64,000 bases of DNA from Allosphingosinicella vermicomposti (GCF_003012815.1 NZ_PXYJ01000002.1:248001-312000); one strand, 5' to 3'. Shown: positions 31,597-39,523, counted from the first letter of the stretch. A program made the numbers and translations. The notes: a model not told the origin generated them from the letters alone.

Positions 31597-33900
31597 CTAC
31601 CCTTCCCGCACCTCGATCAGCGGCACACTCGCCACCTCTCCGGCAGCAAAAGTCGCCCGGTTCACACTCAACCGGTCCTCCGCAAAACGCACCGGCACAT
31701 CGAAGCGGAACCCGGCCCGAACCTCCGCCCCCGCCGCTGGCGCCTCGCCAAACTGCACCACGCCAAGGGCCCCAAGCGTCCACCCGCTGACCCGCTCCGC
31801 GCCGTTCACCGACACCCGCACAGACCCAGTGACAGGCCGCGTCACCCGCCGCTCCTGCCCGTCATAAAGCTTCACCAGCGGAAACGAGGTCCGAACCCCA
31901 TCCCCGATACCCAGCCGCTGATCCAAAGCCCCCGGCACACCGGTCATCCCGTTCGAACTATGATCGAACGGATCCTCGAACCGGAACGCTACCGCTGCCC
32001 CGCGCCGCGCCCGGAAAAATGCGATCAGCTCCCCAAGCTCCGCCTCGCCCCTCACCCCCGGCCCCGCATCGAAGCGCAACCGCGCATCCGCCCAGTCGCT
32101 CGTGCGATGCTCGACTCCCCCGGCTGTTGTCACCACCTGCGTCGAAAAGGCAGGCTCCACGCTCGCCTCTTTTCCGATCGCGACCGGAAAGCGCACGTCC
32201 TCGAAAGCCTCCACAGCCTCCTCCTCTTCGAAATAGGTAAATCCGTCCCGCATCACCTGCGGCAGCGCCCAGACGAAAACGTCCTCAAACCCCCGCCGCC
32301 GCGCCCCAAGCGCCGCCTTCGCGATATGCCGCCACTGCGCTTTCTCTTCGGGCCGCAAAACGAAGCCCGAAAAATAATGCTGCCTCTCGATCGGATAGCC
32401 GAGCCTCTGCCGCATTTCGGCAAAGCCAAGCGAAGTCGCCCCCTCATTCCCCGCCGTCACCCAATCATAATCTTCCAGCTGCAACACATCGAAGGCGGGA
32501 GAGGCCCACCCCACCGGCACATTGGCCCGCTTCAATTCCGGCGCCTTCCGGTCCAGTACCGTCGGCAGGTAGACGAGGATCGATGTCTCCGCGTCCGGCG
32601 CATCCCATTTCACGATCCCAGCCAGTGCCGCCGTCGACGCCGCCAGCATCTCGCCAGCCCTATCGAGCATCCGTTTCTGCGCGGCGTTCAGCGGCGCCTT
32701 CACATCGGGAATAGACACGATCTCCGACCCGAACGCCGCCCAAGCGGCCGCGTCATAAAGGCAAGGCTTCCCCTCCGCCGTGACCCACCACCAAGGCTCG
32801 CCAACCTGAAACCGCACCCTCTGCCCCGCCGCCTTGGCGATCGCGACAAAGGCCAAAGCCACCACCCGGAGATAGTACATCGCTCCGTCATGCGCGGGCG
32901 AAAGGAGGGTGGACGGCGGCGCCCAGCCGGTCAGCGCCGGCGCGCCCTGCTCCGTCCTTTGCTTCCAATCGTTCCAAACATGCTGGTCGAATAATTCATA
33001 GGATAGCGACAGGATGATCTCATAACCCAGCCGCTTGGCCCGCTCCGCGAAATCCCGATGCCAGGCCGTGCAAGGCGCATTCAGCACCCCTCCCGAGAGG
33101 CTGATGTAGAAACCCCCGCTATTCGCCTCGAGCCGGAAATAATGGCTCATGCCGACATAGTGATTGATGACCTTCCGGTACCCAAGATGCAGGGCATTCC
33201 TTAGCACCCTCTCCGGCGTCAGATGATAGCAATCGTCATATCCGGTCGCGATCCGCAGATCATGCTCGGGCACCAAAGTCTCGCCAACGCCAAGCACCGA
33301 TCCCGCGCCGTCGCACGATATCTCGCTCATCTCCGCCCAGCCCTCCTGCGGAGCGCCAAGCGGCCCATCAGCCTGCGTATAACCCGGCGGCGCGAGCGAT
33401 ATGAACAGCCGGTCGATGTCCCCGGCAAACACCGGATCGGTCCCACCCGTCGGGCTATATCCGCCCTTCAGCTTGGAAAAATCGATCGTCACCACCGCAT
33501 TGTCCGGCGCGCCCACCGCATAATTCCATAGCCGCACATACCAGGTGCGCGGCGCCCCGCCCGCATCCCGCCCCTCGATCGTCATCGTCGGCCCGAACGT
33601 CTCGTCGAGCCGCCTTAAGCCCCCGCTCCGCCACCGGAACTTCAGCGCGCAGGCTCGAAAATCCCGGCTCGTTTCGTAGCGAAGCAGTGCATGATCATGC
33701 ACATCCTCCGCGTCCCAGATCAGCCCGGCGAGATCGTTCGCCTTATAGAAAACCGCATCGACCCGAAGCGCATTGGGCCCGATCGTCGTCACCCCCGCCA
33801 TCATCGGCCGCGGAAAATTCACCGTCCAAAACCGCGCATCGAAGCGCTTCATCACGCCCGAAGGCCGCGCGCTCTCACCTGAAGCCAGCCAATGCCCCAT
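31597..33900 (-). CDS. GTA tail protein g12 (DUF2460) with a large N-terminal extension
   Basis: 767 residues against about 210 in RcGTA. The last ~205 residues are DUF2460 (FPVAIGKEASVEPAFSTQVVTTAGGVEHRTSDWADARLRFDAGPGVRGEAELGELIAFFRARRGAAVAFRFEDPFD). Residues ~1-555 are extra: a beta-rich part (about 1-200, jelly-roll-like) then an alpha/beta part (about 225-550: GYRKVINHYVGMSHYFRLE, YEIILSLSYELFDQ, RVRFQVGEPWWW, FDVLQLEDYDWV) that reads like a TIM-barrel glycosidase fold. I recall similar architecture in siphophage non-contractile tail-sheath proteins; enzymatic activity is unproven. Confidence 0.85.
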   Translation of the reverse strand: MGHWLASGESARPSGVMKRFDARFWTVNFPRPMMAGVTTIGPNALRVDAVFYKANDLAGLIWDAEDVHDHALLRYETSRDFRACALKFRWRSGGLRRLDETFGPTMTIEGRDAGGAPRTWYVRLWNYAVGAPDNAVVTIDFSKLKGGYSPTGGTDPVFAGDIDRLFISLAPPGYTQADGPLGAPQEGWAEMSEISCDGAGSVLGVGETLVPEHDLRIATGYDDCYHLTPERVLRNALHLGYRKVINHYVGMSHYFRLEANSGGFYISLSGGVLNAPCTAWHRDFAERAKRLGYEIILSLSYELFDQHVWNDWKQRTEQGAPALTGWAPPSTLLSPAHDGAMYYLRVVALAFVAIAKAAGQRVRFQVGEPWWWVTAEGKPCLYDAAAWAAFGSEIVSIPDVKAPLNAAQKRMLDRAGEMLAASTAALAGIVKWDAPDAETSILVYLPTVLDRKAPELKRANVPVGWASPAFDVLQLEDYDWVTAGNEGATSLGFAEMRQRLGYPIERQHYFSGFVLRPEEKAQWRHIAKAALGARRRGFEDVFVWALPQVMRDGFTYFEEEEAVEAFEDVRFPVAIGKEASVEPAFSTQVVTTAGGVEHRTSDWADARLRFDAGPGVRGEAELGELIAFFRARRGAAVAFRFEDPFDHSSNGMTGVPGALDQRLGIGDGVRTSFPLVKLYDGQERRVTRPVTGSVRVSVNGAERVSGWTLGALGVVQFGEAPAAGAEVRAGFRFDVPVRFAEDRLSVNRATFAAGEVASVPLIEVREG

Positions 33901-33905
33901 GACTT

Positions 33906-34010
33906 CCTCCCCTCCCTTTCAAGGGAGGGGATCGAGGGGTGGGTGAATCTCTCCACCCACGCAGCCTTACGACATCACCCACCCCAACCCCTCCCTTGAA
34001 AGGGAGGGGC
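33906..34010. repeat. CT-rich inverted-repeat element between g12 and g11
   Basis: CCCCTCCCTTTCAAGGGAGGGG plus ATCGAGGGGTGGGTGA is matched inversely by TCACCCACCCC..CCCTCCCTTGAAAGGGAGGGG; same family and layout as 3331-3436. Confidence 0.85.
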
Positions 34011-34013
34011 TAT

Positions 34014-34592
34014 TCAATCGTCCAATTGCATCAGCGCCCGCCGCACAGCCCGCGCGACCTGCCGGCTCGATTGCGCCAGCGCCTGCGGCTCATTCCCGCC
34101 GCCCGCGTTAATCGTGATCGACAGCCGCACATCGCGACCACTACCCGGCAAGCCAGCCTCAACCCGCCCGCTCGTCGTCGGCACGAACAATTCCGGCCCA
34201 CGCTCGCCGACCATATAGGCCCGCCCGGGCGCCACCGGCCCGCCCGTCGCCCGCCCCGGCGCGCCCAAGGCACCGGCCAGCAATTGCCCCGCCGAAGCCA
34301 GCAACCCCTGCCCGCCACCGCTCCCGCCGGCCAGAATCGCCCCGATCCCGCCGCGTATCGCCGACCCGGCAATCTCCGCCATCGCGGACAAGGCGACCCG
34401 CTTCAGATCGTCAAAGCCCATCTTCCCCGTCATCACCGCCCGGGTCAGCGCCGTCTCCAGTGCCCGCCCCGCTTTGTCCGCGCCGGCCGCCAAAGGTCCA
34501 TCCAGCTGCCCGCGCATCTCGGCAACATCGCGCGCAAACGCCCCCGTATCCGCCCGCACACTGACGAGCAGCCGTTCGATTTCCTCATCCAT
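34014..34592 (-). CDS. GTA short tape-measure protein (g11)
   Basis: 192 residues: MDEEIERLLVSVRADTGAFARDVAEMRGQLDGPLAAGADKAGRALE, then a Gly/Ala-rich hydrophobic part (EIAGSAIRGGIGAILAG) and GRAYMVGERGPELFVPTTSGRVE. Size matches RcGTA g11 (about 220 residues), which fits a short GTA tail rather than a full phage tail. The earlier ATG at 34625 would add residues translated from a repeat, so 34592 is preferred. Confidence 0.88.
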   Translation of the reverse strand: MDEEIERLLVSVRADTGAFARDVAEMRGQLDGPLAAGADKAGRALETALTRAVMTGKMGFDDLKRVALSAMAEIAGSAIRGGIGAILAGGSGGGQGLLASAGQLLAGALGAPGRATGGPVAPGRAYMVGERGPELFVPTTSGRVEAGLPGSGRDVRLSITINAGGGNEPQALAQSSRQVARAVRRALMQLDD

Positions 34593-34611
34593 GCCCCGAA
34601 ACCCCCTGTCG

Positions 34612-34896
34612 TCATCCCGGATCAAGTCCGGGATCTCTGAACACCGCCCCGTCCGGATAAAGCGCCATCAAGCGCTCCAGCTCCCCGCGCCCAACTGCCT
34701 CGCTTTCAGGCGCCAGAAATCCGATCACAGCGGCCAGCTCGGCAGGGGTCGCGCTCCAAAACTCGTCCGCCCGCCAGCCCAGCACCGCCCCCGCCATCCC
34801 CGCCAGCCGCGCCGCCGCGCCAGCAAAGCCCTCTCCCCCCGGGAGAGGGTTGGGTGAGGGTGAGGGTGAGGGTGATCGCAAAATATCCTCAACCAT
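34612..34896 (-). CDS. GTA tail assembly chaperone (g10.1, rcc01693 type), both ends repeat-derived
   Basis: 94 residues. The family core is FAGAAARLAGMAGAVLGWRADEFWSATPAELAAVIGFL (residues 24-61), the TAC_2 signature. Residues 1-23 (MVEDILRSPSPSPSPNPLPGGEG) are translated from the CT-rich repeat, and the last nine (FRDPGLDPG) from a second repeat type, GATCAAGTCCGGGATC. The original start may have been lost and replaced. Still a continuous frame between g10 and g11. Confidence 0.82.
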   Translation of the reverse strand: MVEDILRSPSPSPSPNPLPGGEGFAGAAARLAGMAGAVLGWRADEFWSATPAELAAVIGFLAPESEAVGRGELERLMALYPDGAVFRDPGLDPG

Positions 34897-34937
34897 TGCT
34901 CGCCCTCACCCCTGCCCTCTCCCAAGGGGAGAGGGAG
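34829..34937. repeat. CT-rich inverted-repeat element between g10 and g10.1
   Basis: CCCTCTCCCCCCGGGAGAGGG followed by TTGGG and three GTGAGG units; an inverted arm with CCCTCTCCCAAGGGGAGAGGG ends at 34935. It encodes the first 23 residues of g10.1 and abuts the g10 stop. Confidence 0.85.
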
Positions 34938-34938
34938 C

Positions 34939-35313
34939 TCACCGCCCCTGCAAAATCTGCACAAGCACCGTCCGCAGCACCGGCACCGCTTTCGCAATCC
35001 CCATCTCGACGACCGCCGCGCCAACATCCTCGCGGCTCAATCCGTCCCGCGCCTCCACGCAATGCCAGATCAACCCAGCCATCTCGCCGATGCCAAGCCC
35101 GCCCGCCGCCGCCCGTTCGGCCAGCGGAAACAGCGCCCCCAGCTCCTCTTCCGCCGCCACCAAAGCCGCGAAAGTGGGTCGGATCAGCACCCTCTGCCCC
35201 CGCACGATTAAAGCCGCTTCGCCCCGGGCCGTTATCGGGATCGTATCCCCCATCCCCGATGCAGGCCGGGCGCGGTCCCCACCCGTCCCGGCCGCCTTTT
35301 TCGCCCCGCTCAT
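34939..35313 (-). CDS. GTA family protein g10 (tail chaperone type)
   Basis: 124 residues: GEAALIVRGQRVLIRPTFAALVAAEEELGALFPLAERAAAGGLGIGEMAGLIWHCVEARDGLSREDVGAAVVEMG matches the GTA-specific rcc01692 family. Its ATG overlaps the stop of the tail-tube gene by 4 bases. Confidence 0.88.
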   Translation of the reverse strand: MSGAKKAAGTGGDRARPASGMGDTIPITARGEAALIVRGQRVLIRPTFAALVAAEEELGALFPLAERAAAGGLGIGEMAGLIWHCVEARDGLSREDVGAAVVEMGIAKAVPVLRTVLVQILQGR

Positions 35314-35717
35314 AAAGACGTCACCGCGCCGGAGCTTTCCAGGCTCAGCGCATAGTTGCGCTCGCCATTATAATCGCCCGAATAATCGAGCCGCGTGACC
35401 AGGAAGCGCCCCCGCATCCTTTCCCCGCTTTCAAAGCTCAGTTCATAATCGTCGATCGTGCCCGACAGCGCATGGCCGCGCAGTCGCGTCTCGGCGGCCG
35501 ATCCGGTAAAAATCCCGCTCGCCGACACTGCCACCGATCGCGTCCCCGCGCCCGACAATAGCTCGCGCCACCCGCCGCTATCCTTGCTCGTGATGTTCAC
35601 CGCCTCACCGCTCACCGACATTTGTGTCGCGCGCATTCCGGCAACTGTGCTGAACTGGGGCGGGGCGCCGCCATTGCCGATTTTCAGCAGGAACGCGCTT
35701 CCCTTTTCCGCTGGCAT
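35310..35717 (-). CDS. GTA major tail tube protein (g9, TP901-1 type)
   Basis: 135 residues: KGSAFLLKIGNGGAPPQFSTVAGMRATQMSVSGEAVNITSKDSGGWRELLSGAGTRSVAVSASGIFTGSAAETRLRGHAL and a beta-rich end, as in rcc01691. AAGGAG lies 8 bases before the ATG. The polymer forms the tail tube. Confidence 0.92.
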   Translation of the reverse strand: MPAEKGSAFLLKIGNGGAPPQFSTVAGMRATQMSVSGEAVNITSKDSGGWRELLSGAGTRSVAVSASGIFTGSAAETRLRGHALSGTIDDYELSFESGERMRGRFLVTRLDYSGDYNGERNYALSLESSGAVTSL

Positions 35718-35758
35718 GAGTCATTCTCCTTACAGTCAAAACAGCGATGGAATTCGCC

Positions 35759-36094
35759 ATGTTTTCTTTCACGTTCAGCGCGGTCCTGGCTCTCGCCGCC
35801 GCACAAGCCGATCCTGTCATTCCGGCCCGCAAGGCCTTTGCCCAATGCCTGACCAAGGTGACACGCGATCATCTCGCCAAGAAGGACGAGCCCGAAGCCT
35901 TCGACGCGGCGGTCAAGCCCGCCTGCGCGACGGAGGAAGCGGCGCTTCGCACCGCGCTCATCAATTCGGACCTGGCACGCGGCTTTAAGCGCGCCGACGC
36001 CGAAGAAGGCGCAAACTTGCAGATCGAAGATTATCTCGCCGTCGCGATGGAAGATTATCGCGGCTTCAGGGAATCCGGCACGCAGCCAAACTAA
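35759..36094 (+). CDS. secreted protein of unknown function inserted in the GTA cluster
   Basis: 111 residues on the strand opposite to the GTA genes. MFSFTFSAVLALAAAQA is a signal peptide; mature part RKAFAQCLTKVTRDHLAKKDEPEAFDAAVKPACATEEAALRTALINSDLARGF..IEDYLAVAMEDYRGF is helical with two cysteines, likely periplasmic. No family known. GGAA lies 6 bases before ATG 35759. Between g9 and g8, it splits the GTA genes into two minus-strand blocks. Confidence 0.65.
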   Translation: MFSFTFSAVLALAAAQADPVIPARKAFAQCLTKVTRDHLAKKDEPEAFDAAVKPACATEEAALRTALINSDLARGFKRADAEEGANLQIEDYLAVAMEDYRGFRESGTQPN

Positions 36095-36106
36095 GCCCGC
36101 CCAATG

Positions 36107-36135
36107 TGCTCCTGCGAAAGCAGGAGCCCAGCGGC
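36107..36135. repeat. GCTCCTGCGAAAGCAGGAGC hairpin repeat
   Basis: A 20-base hairpin followed by CCAGCGGCA, just after the inserted plus-strand gene. A near copy with the same AGCGGCA flank starts at 61351. Confidence 0.75.
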
Positions 36136-36140
36136 ACAAC

Positions 36141-36515
36141 TTACGCGGCCAGCATCCGCGCCCGAAATTCAATCACACCGGCCCAGCGTCCGTCCCGGTC
36201 CCGCGCCACACGGCTCCGCAAGAAGCGCAGGCTCACGAGCGACCACCCAGACACCGCGCCAACCGCCGACACCGCGCCTTCCGCCTCGTTCATCAGCCCG
36301 TGCAATCTCGCCGCGCTCCGCCCCTTGTCGGCGATCGTCACCGCGATCCTCGCCTCCCGGCCCGCGCCGCTCTTATTTCCCCAGTCGCTCACGGGTCCAA
36401 TATCCACGAACGCATGGGGATAGGCCGCCCGCTCCGGCGCCGCGTCATGGACGCCGCCCGGAATATCCAGCTTTTCCAGCGCGGCGATGACCGCTTCCGT
36501 CAACACCGCCGTCAT
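36141..36515 (-). CDS. GTA tail terminator/completion protein (g8, DUF3168)
   Basis: 124 residues: MTAVLTEAVIAALEKLDIPGGVHDAAPERAAYPHAFVDIGPVSDWGNKSGAGREARIAVTIADKG matches DUF3168/rcc01690. The start at 36515 overlaps g7's stop (ATGA); a longer frame is open but redundant. Confidence 0.88.
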   Translation of the reverse strand: MTAVLTEAVIAALEKLDIPGGVHDAAPERAAYPHAFVDIGPVSDWGNKSGAGREARIAVTIADKGRSAARLHGLMNEAEGAVSAVGAVSGWSLVSLRFLRSRVARDRDGRWAGVIEFRARMLAA

Positions 36516-36727
36516 CGCCCGATCTCCGCCATCAACCATTTGAACCGATCGTCCAGCACGAAGCGCCGTTGCAGCGCCCGTCCTGAAAGCAGGATACCGC
36601 CCTCCACCGCATCCACCGTCACGTCGCCCGGCAGTGCCGCGCGGATCTGCCCCGCCACCCGTTCGGCAGCCGCGGCGATCCTCGCGTCGCCCAGCGCCCG
36701 CACGCGCTGCTCCAACCCGGCCAGCAT
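36512..36727 (-). CDS. GTA g7 position protein (head-tail adaptor region)
   Basis: 71 residues: MLAGLEQRVRALGDARIAAAAERVAGQIRAALPG..ALQRRFVLDDRFKWLMAEIGR. Start chosen at 36727, where TGATG shares bases with the g6 stop; RcGTA g7 is longer and I see no strong likeness, so the call rests on position between g6 and g8 and on tight coupling. Confidence 0.65.
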   Translation of the reverse strand: MLAGLEQRVRALGDARIAAAAERVAGQIRAALPGDVTVDAVEGGILLSGRALQRRFVLDDRFKWLMAEIGR

Positions 36728-37245
36728 CAGCTTGCCCGCCCGAACAAGATATGTCGGTATGGCCGCCACAGCGCCGTTACCACCGCCGGCGGCGCGCCAT
36801 TTCCTGCGCCGTCGCGCGCCGCATAAAGATGCGCGGCCAACCGCACGATCCCATGCCGCAACGCCTCGGGCAGTCCGCCCCACTCCGCCGCCATTCCCGC
36901 GCGGAACAAGGCTCGCGGCACTTCAGCCGTCTCTTCGAGAAGCCGCACCCAGCCGCATCCGTCGGCATCGATGTCGATCTCAAACGCCCCCATCACGAGC
37001 GGCTCGACACCCATAATCGCCACCACCGGCCGCGCTTTCAGCCGCTGCCACCGCACGCCGCGCTCCACAGCCTCACTGCCGTCGCGCGCCACCAGCCACT
37101 GTCCGATAAATGCCTCGCACATTTCCACCGCACTCGCCGTCATTGCGCCAAGCACCGCATCCTCGCCTGTGCCCTCAACCCGCACATAAGCCTTCACCGC
37201 CGCCAGAGCCGCCTCCAGCGCCCCACCCTCAATCACCTGTCCCAT
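36727..37245 (-). CDS. GTA head-tail connector (g6)
   Basis: 172 residues. MGQVIEGGALEAALAAVKAYVRVEGTGEDAVLGAMTASAVEMCEAFIGQWLVARDG is the helical gp6-like connector start, followed by WQRLKARPVVAIMGVEPL and VRLAAHLYAARDG. The GGGGCGGGG stretch before ATG 37245 serves as ribosome site; the open frame upstream to 37371 is repeat sequence. Confidence 0.85.
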   Translation of the reverse strand: MGQVIEGGALEAALAAVKAYVRVEGTGEDAVLGAMTASAVEMCEAFIGQWLVARDGSEAVERGVRWQRLKARPVVAIMGVEPLVMGAFEIDIDADGCGWVRLLEETAEVPRALFRAGMAAEWGGLPEALRHGIVRLAAHLYAARDGAGNGAPPAVVTALWRPYRHILFGRAS

Positions 37246-37266
37246 AAAGCCCCGCCCCAAGAAATC

Positions 37267-37338
37267 CCCTCTCCCCTTGTGGGAGAGGGTTGCGCAGACT
37301 TGGCGGCTCTGCCGCCTAGTCGAAGCTGGGTGAGGGGT
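37267..37338. repeat. CT-rich hairpin repeat between g5 and g6
   Basis: CCCTCTCCCCTTGTGGGAGAGGG at the left, GGGTGAGGGG at the right with TGGCGGCTCTGCCGCC between; a shortened relative of the 34829 element. Confidence 0.75.
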
Positions 37339-37370
37339 AACCGCGCCCAAGCGCGGCCCCCCTCGATTCA

Positions 37371-38486
37371 TCAGGCCGAGAACTTCAGCAACTTGATCGC
37401 CTCGCTATTCACCACAGCCCCGCCAACCCGCTTCGTTGCATAGAAATGCACGAACGGCTTATTCGTGAACGGATCCCGCAAAATCTGCGTCTCGCTCCGC
37501 TCTGCAATCAAATACCCCGCCTTGAAATTGCCGAACGCGATCGAAAGGCTATCCGCCGCCACATCCGGCATGTCCTCGGCCTCAATCACCGGATAGCCAA
37601 GCAGCGTATCCGGCTGCCCCGCCACAAGCCCCGGCTGCCACAGGAACGCGCCATCGCTCGTCTTGAACTTGCGGATCCGCGCCGCGGTCGCCGAATTCAT
37701 CACGAACACCGCACCCTGGCGATAAGGCGCCCGCAAGGATTGGACGAGGTCGATGAGCTTGTCCTGCGGATTGCTCCCCGGAAACGCACCCGCCGCGCCC
37801 GTTGCGACAAATTGCAGCGTGCCAAACGGCCGCACCCCATCAGCCTGCGCCGAGTTGGGCGAAGCCAGAAACCCGCGCGGCCTGTTCGTCCCCGAACCCG
37901 ACACGAACGCCGCCCCCTCGGCCCGCGCAAATTCCGTGGCAATCTCCTGCCCCAGCCACGCCTCGACATCGAACGCCGCATCGTCGAGCATCGCCTGGCT
38001 CGCCGCCGGATTGGCGTAAAGCTCGCCAAAGGGCGGCGCCACTTCGGCAAAATCCGGCGTGTCCGTCTCCGGACGCGCCGCGCTGTCCGAAACCCAGCCC
38101 GAAGGCGTGCCGCCCGTCGTCACGAGCTTGCGATAGCCGGCCGAACCCACCTTCACGACATTGGCGATCGCGCGGATCGGCGAAATCGCGCTCAGCGTCT
38201 TCTCGATCACCGCATCGACTTCCTCAGGCACCGCATAGCCGCCCGCCGCATCGGTGGCGCCCGACACCGCCTTCACCTCAAGCCCGCTCTCGGCGCCCTT
38301 GCGCAGATAATCGCCAAAGGCCGCGCTTTTCACGCCCGACAAAGGCGCCCGCGCCCCCGCCACAGCCGCCGCGTCGAGCCTGCCCCTCAACGCCGCCACT
38401 TCATCACGAAGCGCCGCCACATCCTCATCCCGGCCCTCGATCGCCTCGAACGAAGCCTCCAACGCACCCGCTTTCACTTCCAACAT
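37371..38486 (-). CDS. GTA major capsid protein (g5, HK97 fold)
   Basis: 371 residues. A short coiled N-terminal scaffold (EAIEGRDEDVAALRDEVAALRGRLDA) precedes the HK97 capsid: SGATDAAGGYAVPEEVDAVIEKTLSAISPIRAIANVV..FVSGSGTNRPRGFL..LLGYPVIEAEDMPDVAADSLSIAFGNFKAGYLIAERS. GAGGAG lies 8 bases before ATG 38486. In RcGTA the N-terminal part is cut off by the g4 protease. Confidence 0.95.
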   Translation of the reverse strand: MLEVKAGALEASFEAIEGRDEDVAALRDEVAALRGRLDAAAVAGARAPLSGVKSAAFGDYLRKGAESGLEVKAVSGATDAAGGYAVPEEVDAVIEKTLSAISPIRAIANVVKVGSAGYRKLVTTGGTPSGWVSDSAARPETDTPDFAEVAPPFGELYANPAASQAMLDDAAFDVEAWLGQEIATEFARAEGAAFVSGSGTNRPRGFLASPNSAQADGVRPFGTLQFVATGAAGAFPGSNPQDKLIDLVQSLRAPYRQGAVFVMNSATAARIRKFKTSDGAFLWQPGLVAGQPDTLLGYPVIEAEDMPDVAADSLSIAFGNFKAGYLIAERSETQILRDPFTNKPFVHFYATKRVGGAVVNSEAIKLLKFSA

Positions 38487-38573
38487 GCACATTCTCCTCA
38501 CGCACCAAACCGTCACCCCGGACTTGATCCGGGGTCCATGAACACCGCCATTTTCGAAATTGCGAAGAGGTCT

Positions 38574-38969
38574 TCACCCCTCCACCGCATGCACCCGCGC
38601 CTGGGGCTGCATCGGGAAAGTCACCAAACTCACCTCGACAAGATCAAGGTCGGTGAGCTCCCTCCCCGCTAGTCCTGAGCCTGTCGAAGGACGGCCCGCC
38701 CGCACCCGATAGCCAAAGGAAAGCCCCCGCACCGCGCCCGCGCCAAGCAGCCGCGCCGCCTCGCCATCCAGCACCCGCCCGATCACCCGCAGCCCGCGCC
38801 TGTCTTCCGCCAGCATCTCGATCCGCCCGATCGGCCGCCCCGCCTGATGCTGCCACAGCAAGGGCACCCCGCCCCCGTCTTTCAGCGCCCGCGCAAAGGC
38901 CCCCGCCCGCACGACATCCCCCCCGCGATCGACCCGGTCGAACACGGCGGCATAACCCGCAAATCTCAT
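38574..38969 (-). CDS. GTA prohead protease (g4) with an in-frame repeat insertion
   Basis: 131 residues. MRFAGYAAVFDRVDRGGDVVRAGAFARAL, VPLLWQHQAGRPIGRIEMLAEDRRGLRVIGRVL, GAGAVRGLSFGYRV and ELTDLDLVEVSLVTFPMQPQARV are all HK97-type serine protease (S78/U35) segments, with His41 and Ser84 as likely catalytic residues. Between GYRV and ELTD the residues AGRPSTGSGLAG are the translation of a 29-base repeat (38664-38692), placed in a surface loop where homologues have a short variable turn. GGGAGG precedes ATG 38969. Confidence 0.9.
   Translation of the reverse strand: MRFAGYAAVFDRVDRGGDVVRAGAFARALKDGGGVPLLWQHQAGRPIGRIEMLAEDRRGLRVIGRVLDGEAARLLGAGAVRGLSFGYRVRAGRPSTGSGLAGRELTDLDLVEVSLVTFPMQPQARVHAVEG
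38664..38692. repeat. CTAGTCCTGAGCCTGTCGAA repeat copy inside g4
   Basis: All 29 bases equal 6491-6519 in the other orientation. It keeps the g4 reading frame open. Confidence 0.88.
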
Positions 38970-39016
38970 CAAAACCTCCCACCCGTTCGCTTCGAGCGAA
39001 GTCGAGAAGCGTTTTC

Positions 39017-39159
39017 AGGACCGATCGCCATTCAGCTCAGGCCAGAGCGAAAATGGTGTTGTTCGAGAACTGGAGCGCAGCGTACTTCAGTACGTGAGCA
39101 CCGGAAGCGCAGGAAAACGCCATTTGCAGCCCGGCATCAGCTGGATGGTGATCGGTCCT
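39017..39159. repeat. long inverted-repeat element upstream of g4, ending at g3.5
   Basis: AGGACCGATC GCCATTCAGCT at the left pairs with AGCTGGATGGTGATCGGTCCT at the right (2 mismatches or so), enclosing about 100 bases with GCGTACTTCAGTACG and TTTTCGCTCTGG-like parts. Its right end overlaps the last bases of g3.5. Confidence 0.7.
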
Positions 39160-39475
39160 AAGGAAGGATCAAATCCTTCACTCCCATCTTCACCGCCATG
39201 CCGACCACCAGCAGCGCCAACCCGATCCGCACCACCCAGCCCACAAAGGCCGCCCGCGCGGACCGTTTCGCATCCCGCCACGCCTGCAAAAGCTCACGCA
39301 ACTCATCCATGTCCCGCCGCGCGCCGGGCTCGTTCAGCCCGATCGCGCCCAGCGCCCGCTCCGCCCCCGCCTGGCTCGCCTCCTCGACGAGCGCGCGCAG
39401 CGTCACCAGCTCCACGCCCTTCCCCTCCGCCTGCGCCATCAGCCGCGCGAGCATGACCCCCTGCCCCTCGCTCAC
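39158..39475 (-). CDS. GTA g3.5-position small membrane-anchored protein (DUF6127-like)
   Basis: 105 residues: MSEGQGVMLARLMAQAEGKGVELVTLRALVEEASQAGAERALGAIGLNEPGARRDMDELRELLQAWRDAKRSARAAFVGWVVRIGLALLVVGMAVKMG. Helical N-terminus, one C-terminal membrane helix. Position between portal and protease equals rcc01685. Function unknown. Confidence 0.8.
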   Translation of the reverse strand: MSEGQGVMLARLMAQAEGKGVELVTLRALVEEASQAGAERALGAIGLNEPGARRDMDELRELLQAWRDAKRSARAAFVGWVVRIGLALLVVGMAVKMGVKDLILP

Positions 39476-39523
39476 CTTTATTCTCCTTGCCTGATAGTCG
39501 TCACCCCGGCGAAAACCCCCTTA

